Positions 15,511-23,518 of a stretch of 28,750 nt of DNA are shown here, in pieces. Position 1 is the stretch's first letter. Every line of letters begins with the position of its first letter. The notes under the pieces are model-generated. The model saw only the letters and a program-made list of their open reading frames with translations, was not told where the DNA came from and did not search any database. This DNA is from CAZFOB01 sp964520325 (GTDB taxonomy: Bacteria > Actinomycetota > JAICYB01): assembly GCA_964520325.1 (NCBI GenBank), contig CAZFOB010000031.1, forward strand, positions 1 through 28,750, read 5' to 3'. The translations under genes and the position numbers were made by a program.

Positions 15511-15891
15511 TCACTCCCGCGCGTCAGTCGATCTTCTTGGCAGGTAGTCGAAGAGAGCGGCTAAGAGATAGAAGGGTGTAACAAGCAGCCCGCCAGGGAT
15601 CAGTACTGCGGCCAACCCTGTGACCATCAGGCTGATGTAAGTTCGACCGGTCCGTGTTCCCGCGGCGATTGTAGCGACGTATCCGATTGCCGACAGGAGA
15701 AGCAGCGCGATACTCGCTAGGGATCGCAGCGGTTGTTGCCATGGACCCAAACCCGTGCCCAGCATCACGGCCAAGAAGAGTGTGGCGCTCGAACTGAAGA
15801 ACGCCGTAGCAAGAGCGAGCCAGTCAGTAGTTGAGGTTCTCTCACCTTGCCGTCGAATCCATCCAGCCAGGCTCGCAATACGCCGTGTCAC
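15511..15891 (-). CDS. Small membrane protein, candidate immunity protein of orphan tip 2
   Basis: A 126-residue protein with a basic N-terminus and three or four hydrophobic segments, at about 25-48, 57-78 and 84-118. No family is recognised. It starts with GTG at 15891, immediately after the TAA stop of the orphan RHS tip with no gap, and AGGACGGGA lies just upstream. In RHS and CDI loci the gene directly after a tip usually encodes the matching immunity protein, so that role is inferred. A line of 60 bases in it (15541-15600) counts 55% GC, against 75% for a line in the nearby RHS core (18421-18480), in line with a separate origin. Confidence 0.65.
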   Translation of the reverse strand: MTRRIASLAGWIRRQGERTSTTDWLALATAFFSSSATLFLAVMLGTGLGPWQQPLRSLASIALLLLSAIGYVATIAAGTRTGRTYISLMVTGLAAVLIPGGLLVTPFYLLAALFDYLPRRSTDARE

Positions 15892-17223
15892 TTAGCGTCC
15901 CGTCCTATTGAGGCAGTTCACACTGCTGACTAGTACAGCGGTATACACAATCAATGCCCCTCCGATGATTAGCGCCGTTCCAGCGGCCCCGGAAAGAGCT
16001 GTTCCCGCCAACAAGGGAACCGTCTTCCCCGCGAGGCCTGCTGCTATCGCCAGCCCGCCGGCTGCATAAGCTGTATGAGTCACTTGTGATGTATTGCCGC
16101 GGACCTTAACAGTGTCGATGAGATCCTTCACTGTCGAAATGGCGTCGATGACAGCGGAGCCGAGGCACCTGGCCGGGTCCAATAGATCCCCCAAGAATCC
16201 CTTGCCGGTCAGATCCTTCTGGTTCACCGGGTCGCCGAACACGTACACGTAGTCGTTCGCGCATCCTCCCTCGATCGGGTCGACGGACAGGAACCGTCCG
16301 AGCGTGGGGACGTAGACACGCGCCCCCATCTCGATCATCTGCACGCTCCCTTCGCGCTCGGTGAGCTTCTGGCTTCCTCCGACCCAGCCGAAGGAGAAGT
16401 CGGTTCCGGTCGAGTCCGGGTCGGCGGACAGGGGATCCCCGAACGGGTCGTAGGTGAAGGTCGCACCGACATTGGCTCCCGAGCCGTTGGCGGTAGCGGA
16501 GATGTCGCCGTGCAGGTTGGGGTAGCTCCAGATGTCGGCGGTCGAGGGGGTGGTGCCGGTGCGGCGGAGGAGCGCGCCGCCGGGCAGGGCGATCGTGCGG
16601 GAGGTGACGGTCCCTGATGCGTCCAGCTCGAAGCTCGATGCGTCGCCGTGACCGGTGTGGCCGTAGCGGATCAGGGGTGCGTCGTCTGCCGGGCGAAGGG
16701 CGATGAGGTGGCCGGCCCACGGCCCGGTATCTGCGCTCGCGATCGTCCTTGGGCCGCTCGCACCCGCGGTGGTGCGGACCTCGTCGGCGGCGAAGGAGGT
16801 GGGGCCGAGGAGGGCGGGACCGGTGTGGTCGATGCGCTCGGTCATGCCCGAGGCGTCCAGGGCGGTGGCGGTCGTGGCCGCGGTCGCCACCAGGCGCCCC
16901 GCCCGCCGAGGTGGCGACCGAAGGCAGGGTGAGCTCGGTGCCCGTGGCCGTCGCCTCGCTCGCGGCCTGGATCGGTGAGGTCGGATCAACGCCGGTGTAG
17001 GAGGCGATACCGCCCGAGGCGGTGGCCGGCACCGTGAGGGTCACGGCGTAGCTTCCCGGCTCTGATGCTCCGGCGAGCTTGCGGAAGGTGGCGGCCTGCA
17101 CGGTCGCATGCGACGTGGTGAGCACGGCCGTCCACCCGGACGGAGGCGTGAGGGTCTGGGCGGCACCTCCGGTGGCGGCGATGGCCATGATCATCACATC
17201 GCCTTGCTGGGTGGCGGAGGGCT
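15892..17223 (-). pseudogene. Orphan RHS 3' module: displaced core copy plus tip 2, frameshifted
   Basis: From 17223 down to about 16210 the sequence is a near copy of the main RHS gene at about 18869-17865. It has the beta-rich insert domain, then the core end YVPTLGRFLSVDPIEGG. After the DLTGK junction comes a different C-terminus of about 100 residues (DLLDPARCLGSAVIDAIS..., then Gly/Ala-rich hydrophobic helices, ending SSVNCLNRTGR). Near 16897-16900 a run of four C, where the main copy has three, shifts the frame. There is no start or secretion region of its own. It looks like an older 3' end pushed downstream when a new tip arrived; recombination into the main gene could revive it. Confidence 0.88.
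16210..17223. repeat. About 1-kb direct repeat of the RHS core (second copy near 17865-18869)
   Basis: The DNA from about 16210 to 17223 aligns along its length with 17865-18869. Both hold the same blocks (for example GCGGCGGAGGAGCGC and CATGATCATCAC) with scattered substitutions and one extra C. The right end of homology falls exactly at the stop codon of the immunity candidate at 17223. The repeat can serve as substrate for recombination that swaps the tip of the main gene. Confidence 0.85.
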
Positions 17224-17483
17224 CACGGGACGAGTCGCGAAGCGATGACGAGGATGCCCGCGAGCACCAGCAGAATCGCCCCGCCGATCAACATCGGCCG
17301 ACCGAACATCTCCGCAGCCCTCCAGTACCCTGCCCTAGTGCGCTGGCGAGGATCTGGGTCGTCCGCGTCAGGCCGGCCCGGAGCCCTGCTGGCGAGCGTC
17401 CACATAATGCCGTAGAGCAGTGCCACGAGACCGACCACCAAGGCATAGCCCGAGATGTCACTCAACAGACGGCTCGCGTTCAT
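17223..17483 (-). CDS. Small two-helix membrane protein, candidate immunity protein of the main RHS tip
   Basis: An 86-residue protein with two membrane helices, at about 11-30 (SGYALVVGLVALLYGIMWTL) and 64-83 (GGAILLVLAGILVIAS). They are separated by a charged Asp/Arg/Pro loop. The ATG at 17483 comes one base after the TGA of the big RHS gene, so it is probably translated by reinitiation. Longer in-frame starts run into the RHS tip and are rejected. No family is recognised. Position directly behind the tip makes immunity the best guess. Its stop codon lies on the first bases of the displaced core copy. Confidence 0.7.
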   Translation of the reverse strand: MNASRLLSDISGYALVVGLVALLYGIMWTLASRAPGRPDADDPDPRQRTRAGYWRAAEMFGRPMLIGGAILLVLAGILVIASRLVP

Positions 17484-17484
17484 T

Positions 17485-20400
17485 TCAGCAGGATGTCTTC
17501 TTGCCGCCGCCAGGACCAGAGTTGTAGTTGAGGAACGCTGTGCCGTCGGCGCCGAGACCCACCGCGGCTGCTCCGATCTTGATCCCCCGACTGCCAGCCT
17601 GACCGACGACTGTGCCGAGCCCACCGGACGCCACGCCTACGGCCGCACCCGCGATCGAAGCCAGGCACTGCCGGTCCCGCCGCCGCTTGCAATCGCCGTA
17701 AGCGATCACGGCCGAGAGCCCCGTCGAGATGGCACCGGCCGCTCCCGCAACCACGGCGGCTGCTCCTCCGGTCCCAACGGTCACAGCGACGAGGGCGACA
17801 GCTCCAGCCACCGCCGCACCGATCTTGAAAGCGCACTTCCAGCTAAACTGACCGTTCAGATCCAGCTCGTTGATCGGGTCCCCGAACACATAGACGTAGG
17901 CGTTCGCGCAGCCGCCTTCGATGGGGTCGACGGACAGGAAGCGTCCGAGGGTAGGCACGTAGACGCGGGCCCCCATCTCGATCATCTGCACGCTCCCCTC
18001 ACCCTCGGTGAGCTTCTGGTTGGAGCCAACCCAGCCGAAGGAGAAATCGGTTCCGGTCGAGTCCGGGTCGCCGGATAAGGGATCCCCGAACGGGTCGTAG
18101 ATGAAGGTGGGGCCGACCTTCGCCCCCGAGCCGTTGGCGGTGGCGGAGATGTCTGAGTGCAGGTTGGGGTAGCTCCAAACGTCGGCGGTGGAGGGGGTGG
18201 TGCCGGTGCGGCGGAGGAGCGCACCGCCGGGCAGCGCGATCGTGCGGGAGGTGACGGTGCCAGCGCCGTCCATCTCGAAGCTCGACGCGTCGCCGTGACC
18301 GCTGTGGCCGTAGCGGATCAGGGGTGCGTCGTCTGCCGGACGAAGGGCGATGAGGTGGCCGGCCCACGACCCGGTATCAGCGCTCGCGATCGTCCTCGAG
18401 CCGCTCGCGACAGCGGTGGTACGGACCTCGTCGGCGGCGAAGGAGGTGGGGCCGAGGAGGGCGGGACCGGTGTGGTCGAGGCGCTCGGTCATGCCCGAGG
18501 CGTCCAGGGCGGTGGCCGTCGTCGCGGCGGTCGCGACCAAGCGCCCGCCCGCCGAGGTGGCGACCGATGGCAGGACGAGCTCAGTGCCCGTGGCCGTCGC
18601 CTCGCTTGCGGCCTGGATCGGTGAGGTCGGATCGACACCGGTGTAGGAGGCGATGCCGCCCGAGGCGGTGACCGGCGCCGTGAGGTTCACGTCGTAGCTC
18701 GCCGGCTCCGATGCTCCGGCGAGCTTGCGGAAGGTGGCGGCGTGGACAGTCAAGTGGGACGTGGTCAGCACGGGCGTCCATCCGGACGGGGGCGTCACGG
18801 TCTGGGCGGCGCCACCGGAGTCGGCCACGACCATGATCATCACGTCACCCTGCTTGGTGCCGGAGGGCTTGGGGATGGAGATGGTTGCGCCTCCAAGCGC
18901 TCCGTTGTCGGCCGAGGACGCGGCGCGGAAGCCGATCGAGACGTCGCGTTCGACGATCCGGTCCAGGGGGTCCCTGCGGTAGGTGATGGTCGCGGGCAAG
19001 GCACCGGAGATGGCGGTGGCTACGTGACGGTCGGCGGCGTCGTAGGTGTGGGCCTGGTCCCCGATGGTCGTGGTGTTGCCGCGCTCGTCGTAGGTGAGTG
19101 TCGTGAATGACGGATCGGTCGTGGACGTGAGACGGTCGGCGGCGTCGTAGCAATAAGTGATCGGATCGGCGCCGTCGATCGCAAGCGAGGTGCGGTTGGT
19201 GTTGGCTCCTGCTGTGGCCAGAGGGCCGCATCCGCCGGTCGCGGCGAAGCCGTAGGAGAGGGTCTTTGAGGGGAGAACCGCATCGGTCAGGCGCCCGGCA
19301 CCGTCATAGGTGAAGGCAGAGGACGACGAGTCGCCGTCGATCGTCTGAGACGCGATGCGTCCGGCGTCGCTCAGGACCACGTGATCCGAGGTGATGGCGG
19401 TGGAGCCGGGGCCGGTGACGGCGAGCTCGTCTCGTCGCTTCGCGGTGTCGTAGCCGACGCTGAGGCTCGTGCCGTTGCCGCCGTTCCCGGTTCCCGACGG
19501 GTAGGAGACGCCCTCGAGCAACCCGGTCGATCCGTAGGTCGGAGCGGCGAGCGTGAGCCCGCCGAGGTTGTCGGCAGAGAGCCGCCCCGCGCCGTCGTAG
19601 TCGGTGTGGCGGGAACCGACGGGTCCGCTTTCATCCGTGACCCTGCCGGCTTGGTCGAAGGTCGTCGTGGTCGACTTGGCCCAGATGTCGGTGTAGCTCA
19701 CCGTTCTTCCGAGCAGGTCGACGGTCGAGGTGATGAACGCGCCAGGCCAGCTCGTGTCGGTCACACGGTTCACGAGTGGGTTATTCGCCACGCCATAGGT
19801 ATAGGTGACCGTGCGGGCGGCTTGCGACCCGAAGGCGGGGAACGATTGCGACGTCATGCGTCCTTGCGGGTCGTAGATCGTGCATCCCCAGTCTTGCGTC
19901 GCGATGGTCGCGGTCGTTCCGATGCGTCGTCCGGCGGGGCGACCGAGGGCGTCGTAGACGAACTGCTCGGTGCGCGCGGCCCCGGTCGCCGGGGTCGGAT
20001 CGGTCACCTGCTTGAGGAACCCCGCCTGCCTCGTCGCACTCGAAGCTCCACAGACGTTGGCGATCGGTTCGTCGGCGCCGGAGTAGTTCGAATAGGTCCA
20101 GGAATTCCCCGCGGGAAGGGTCTTGGCGGTCCGGCGCAGGAAGCTTCCCGATCCGGGCGATTCATACGTCGTCGAGGTCTTGAGTGCCAGCACGTCAGGG
20201 TCGGAGATCGATGCGGTCGCAAGACCGAACTTCGGGTCGATGCCTGCGCTCGCGTCGTCGTAGCGCGTCTTGGTCACCTTGCCGTCTGGGTCGGTCACCT
20301 TCGTGAGCAGACCGTAGTTCGGGCCGAAGCTCGCACCGGCCACGTCGGTCGAGAGCGCGAGACCTCCGTCGGTGACGAACTGCTGCACCTCGACGTCGAT

Positions 20401-23400
20401 CCGATGGACCGGTTCCGGCCCTGCAGGAGCGGTCATGCCCGCCGTACGGTGGGCGGCGACCGACTCGGGTGATATCGCCCGTGCGTATACGGCGACGTCC
20501 GAGAGCGACCCGTTGAACCAAAAGCTCGTCCCGGCACGAGAGCCGAGGTAGAGACGGTCCGCAGTCACGGGGTCACCTATCAAGTTGTCCGAGAGGATCG
20601 TGCCGTTACCGCTCTCTGGCTGTCCGTCGACGAAGAACCGGACGCCGCTAGCAAACGAACTGCCGTCGTAGGTGGCCGCGATGTGGTGCCAGGCACCGTC
20701 GGCCACGTTGGTTACACCGATCTTGGCGATGCCGTTCGTTGACCACGTGTTCAGCAGGTAGAAATACGGCCTACCGGCATTCAGGCCGACCTCCCACCCC
20801 CTGAACGGCGAACTATTCAGCATCTTGGATGCGATCATCAGCACCCCGGCGCTGGTGCTCGGCTTGACCCACGCTTCGACGCTGAAGGGCCGTGTCCGAT
20901 CTAACCGCAGCCCCGGCGTGTCGTTGACGGTGACGGTACAGCTGCTCCCGTTGAACGAGGTCGCGCCGTTGGCGTCCCCCGTCAACCCGCCGGACACCGG
21001 CGCACATCCGCCGCTGTAGGTGCCGGGGTTGGCCCCGGTGCGGTCGACGGCCGAGGTGCCGCTCTTCTCCCCCAACCGCCAGTACGACGTGACGTTGTCG
21101 CGACCGACGGCTTCCGGGTAGCGGGCGAGCCCGGCTACGGCGTGCGAATGCAGGGCGAACGCGTCGAGAGCCTCCGGGTAGACGGCGACATCCGACATCG
21201 AACCGTTGAACCAGTTGGCCACCGAGTCTCTCGATCCGATCTTCAGCGGGTCGTTATCGCTCGGATCGCTCGAAAGCGTGTCGACGTCGATACCCGTTGC
21301 GTCCGGGCGGCCGTCGATGTAGAACCGCACGCCCAAGCCTTTAGAACTCCCGTCGTAGGTCACGGAGATGTGATGCCAGTTCCCATCCGCGACCGACGTC
21401 GCGCCGGTCACCGAGATCGCACTGGAAGACCACGTATTGACCAGCAAGAAATTCGGTCGCGCCGTCGTGTCGAGTCGGAACTCCCAGCCACGTCGTGCCG
21501 TGTCGTTCAGCATCTTCGAGGCGATCACTTGGTTGGCACCGGTGAACGACGTCTTGACCCATGCCTCGACGCTGAAGGGTTGCCGTTGCGTGAAGCGGAT
21601 CGAGGGTGTGTCGGGGATGGTGACCGTGCCCGACGATCCGTTGAACGTCGCTGCCGTCGCTGGGTCGCCGGCAAGCCCGCCGGTTCCTCCGAGCGTCACA
21701 CCACCCGAATAGGTTCCGTCGATCGACCCGACCGAGTCGGTCGCGGTCGTGCCGGTTGCTTCGCCCAGGCGCCAGTAGCCCGTCGGAACGTGCCTAGCGA
21801 CAGCTTTGGGATAGCGCGTGTTGTAGATCACCGGCGTCTGCGCCTGGACGCTGGTGAGCGACCCGGCGGCATGGTGGGCTGCGACACGGGACGCGGTGAG
21901 TGCCTTCGGATAGATCGCGACGTCTTGAAGCGTTCCGTTCAAACGGTGCGCGCTACCTGCTCGCGAGGCGATATGCAGGGTCTGTGTGTTCAGGGTGTTC
22001 GCGGTGAGCGAATCGAGCCGGGTCGACGCCGTCTCCGATGCGCCGTCGACGTAGAACCTGACGCCGGACGCCTGCGAGGTCCCGTCATAGGTCACCGCGA
22101 CGTGATGCCAGGTCCCGTCGTTCACACTCGTCGTGCCGACCCGCCAGATCACGTTGCTCGACCACGTGTTGACCAGGGTGAGGTTGAGCTTGCCCGACTG
22201 GACGTAGAACTCGAAGCCCCGCAACGGGCTCGCGTTGACCATCTTCGACACGATCTTCTGCTCGGCCGAGCTGCTTGTCTTGACCCAAGCCTCGATGCTG
22301 AAGGCTTGCGTGCGGTCGAACCGCAAGCCCGAGGCATCAGGCACGATCACCGTCCCAGACGACCCATCGAACGTCGCCGCGGTCGCGTCGTCACCCGCAA
22401 GGGGGCCACTCACGCCCCGGGTCACCCCGGTCGCGCTGTAAGTGCCGCGGCTCGAGCCTGCGCTGTCGGCCGCCGCTGCGATGGCGGGGTGATCGTCGAG
22501 GCGCCACCACGATGTCGGGTCATCGCTGCGCACCGCTGCCGCGTACGGCCCGTCGCGACTGTCGATCACGAGGTTGTCGTCGACGAAGACGCGCCCGCCG
22601 CCGGCCTCGAGATCCACGCGCCCGGGCTCGGGCAGGTCGAGCGTGCCGCTCAGGCGACCGGAGAATCCAGCCGCGGGGATCGCAGCGCCGCCGTTGTCGC
22701 AGTCGGACGGTGAGTCGCATGCGCCCGACCAGTCCTCATCGAGATCAGAGGTGGTGTGGTACTCGGGGTTGCCGAGGAAATCGGTGTTCGCATACCAGGC
22801 TGCGGCCAGACCGCCGATGCCTCCGTCGACGACCTTCGTGCTCGTCGGCACGCCCGCTCCTGGCTCGGGTTCGCCATCGGGTTCGAAGTCCGAGGACGGA
22901 GCTGGACCGTGGGACGCGACCGCGTACCCGAGCGTGTCGTAGGACGTCGACGTCTCGGTGCCTGTCGGGTCGATCGTCGCAACGTGGCGGTCGTGCTCGT
23001 CCCAGACGTAGGTCGTTTCGAGGCCCGCGGCGTCGCGTGAGCCGACGATGCGGTTGCGGTCGTCGTAGCGCACCTGCTGCGCGTAGCCGACAGTGGGCGA
23101 GAAGCTGGCCACTCCGACCGACGAGGTCTTATCAGCGGCCGACGAACAAGCACCGGTCGCAGCGTTGACCGCGGCGAAGTTGTAACAGTAGGAGCGTTTG
23201 GGCCGTGCCGCGCCGGTGCTCGCAGCGGGCTGGGTGATCGACGCCACCCGACCGCTCGCGTAAGCGATCTGGGTTCGAGCCGTCGCGTCATCGGCGCGCA
23301 CTCCCGCCGCGATCGCTGAGTTGGCAAGCGGATCGCGCACGTCGGTCAGGAGCGCAGATGCATCGTAGGAGAAGTCGTAGACGATACCGCCGGGGTTGGT

Positions 23401-23409
23401 GATCCGCAC
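17485..23409 (-). CDS. RHS/YD-repeat polymorphic toxin, C-terminal two thirds
   Basis: Nearly 2000 codons in one frame; the coding continues upstream to about 23521, where a frameshift joins it to the next segment. In order it shows YD-like repeats, a PA14-like region near 22810-22540 and three tandem LamG/concanavalin-like domains (about 22540-20440, each with SIEAWVK or SVEAWVK and WHH). Next come classical YD repeats (about 20400-18900), an inserted beta-rich domain, and the RHS core end GRFLSVDPIEGG near 17930. The final 130 or so residues are the variable tip: Gly/Ala-rich hydrophobic stretches, several Cys, ending GGGKKTSC. Family knowledge says the core forms a shell around the tip. 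No known enzymatic toxin motif is seen. The GTG at 23409 is only a formal start. Confidence 0.9.
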   Translation of the reverse strand: MRITNPGGIVYDFSYDASALLTDVRDPLANSAIAAGVRADDATARTQIAYASGRVASITQPAASTGAARPKRSYCYNFAAVNAATGACSSAADKTSSVGVASFSPTVGYAQQVRYDDRNRIVGSRDAAGLETTYVWDEHDRHVATIDPTGTETSTSYDTLGYAVASHGPAPSSDFEPDGEPEPGAGVPTSTKVVDGGIGGLAAAWYANTDFLGNPEYHTTSDLDEDWSGACDSPSDCDNGGAAIPAAGFSGRLSGTLDLPEPGRVDLEAGGGRVFVDDNLVIDSRDGPYAAAVRSDDPTSWWRLDDHPAIAAAADSAGSSRGTYSATGVTRGVSGPLAGDDATAATFDGSSGTVIVPDASGLRFDRTQAFSIEAWVKTSSSAEQKIVSKMVNASPLRGFEFYVQSGKLNLTLVNTWSSNVIWRVGTTSVNDGTWHHVAVTYDGTSQASGVRFYVDGASETASTRLDSLTANTLNTQTLHIASRAGSAHRLNGTLQDVAIYPKALTASRVAAHHAAGSLTSVQAQTPVIYNTRYPKAVARHVPTGYWRLGEATGTTATDSVGSIDGTYSGGVTLGGTGGLAGDPATAATFNGSSGTVTIPDTPSIRFTQRQPFSVEAWVKTSFTGANQVIASKMLNDTARRGWEFRLDTTARPNFLLVNTWSSSAISVTGATSVADGNWHHISVTYDGSSKGLGVRFYIDGRPDATGIDVDTLSSDPSDNDPLKIGSRDSVANWFNGSMSDVAVYPEALDAFALHSHAVAGLARYPEAVGRDNVTSYWRLGEKSGTSAVDRTGANPGTYSGGCAPVSGGLTGDANGATSFNGSSCTVTVNDTPGLRLDRTRPFSVEAWVKPSTSAGVLMIASKMLNSSPFRGWEVGLNAGRPYFYLLNTWSTNGIAKIGVTNVADGAWHHIAATYDGSSFASGVRFFVDGQPESGNGTILSDNLIGDPVTADRLYLGSRAGTSFWFNGSLSDVAVYARAISPESVAAHRTAGMTAPAGPEPVHRIDVEVQQFVTDGGLALSTDVAGASFGPNYGLLTKVTDPDGKVTKTRYDDASAGIDPKFGLATASISDPDVLALKTSTTYESPGSGSFLRRTAKTLPAGNSWTYSNYSGADEPIANVCGASSATRQAGFLKQVTDPTPATGAARTEQFVYDALGRPAGRRIGTTATIATQDWGCTIYDPQGRMTSQSFPAFGSQAARTVTYTYGVANNPLVNRVTDTSWPGAFITSTVDLLGRTVSYTDIWAKSTTTTFDQAGRVTDESGPVGSRHTDYDGAGRLSADNLGGLTLAAPTYGSTGLLEGVSYPSGTGNGGNGTSLSVGYDTAKRRDELAVTGPGSTAITSDHVVLSDAGRIASQTIDGDSSSSAFTYDGAGRLTDAVLPSKTLSYGFAATGGCGPLATAGANTNRTSLAIDGADPITYCYDAADRLTSTTDPSFTTLTYDERGNTTTIGDQAHTYDAADRHVATAISGALPATITYRRDPLDRIVERDVSIGFRAASSADNGALGGATISIPKPSGTKQGDVMIMVVADSGGAAQTVTPPSGWTPVLTTSHLTVHAATFRKLAGASEPASYDVNLTAPVTASGGIASYTGVDPTSPIQAASEATATGTELVLPSVATSAGGRLVATAATTATALDASGMTERLDHTGPALLGPTSFAADEVRTTAVASGSRTIASADTGSWAGHLIALRPADDAPLIRYGHSGHGDASSFEMDGAGTVTSRTIALPGGALLRRTGTTPSTADVWSYPNLHSDISATANGSGAKVGPTFIYDPFGDPLSGDPDSTGTDFSFGWVGSNQKLTEGEGSVQMIEMGARVYVPTLGRFLSVDPIEGGCANAYVYVFGDPINELDLNGQFSWKCAFKIGAAVAGAVALVAVTVGTGGAAAVVAGAAGAISTGLSAVIAYGDCKRRRDRQCLASIAGAAVGVASGGLGTVVGQAGSRGIKIGAAAVGLGADGTAFLNYNSGPGGGKKTSC

Positions 23410-23518
23410 CAGGTACCCGGAGCCGTCGTAGCTGAGCGTCGTCGCGGTCCCGTCGGGATGAGTGATCTGGCAGAGCAGCCCCGTGGGAGCTCCGGCGCAC
23501 CCACTCGGCGCGCCGCTG

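Noticed and set aside
20440..22540. Repeated blocks in the LamG region as a CRISPR or tandem repeat array
   Set aside because: The similarity is between long protein domains about 690 bases apart, not short repeats with spacers.
21142..22713. Plus-strand open frame of over 500 codons opposite the LamG region
   Set aside because: Antisense of the RHS gene; Arg-rich product with no recognisable domain, and no ribosome site.
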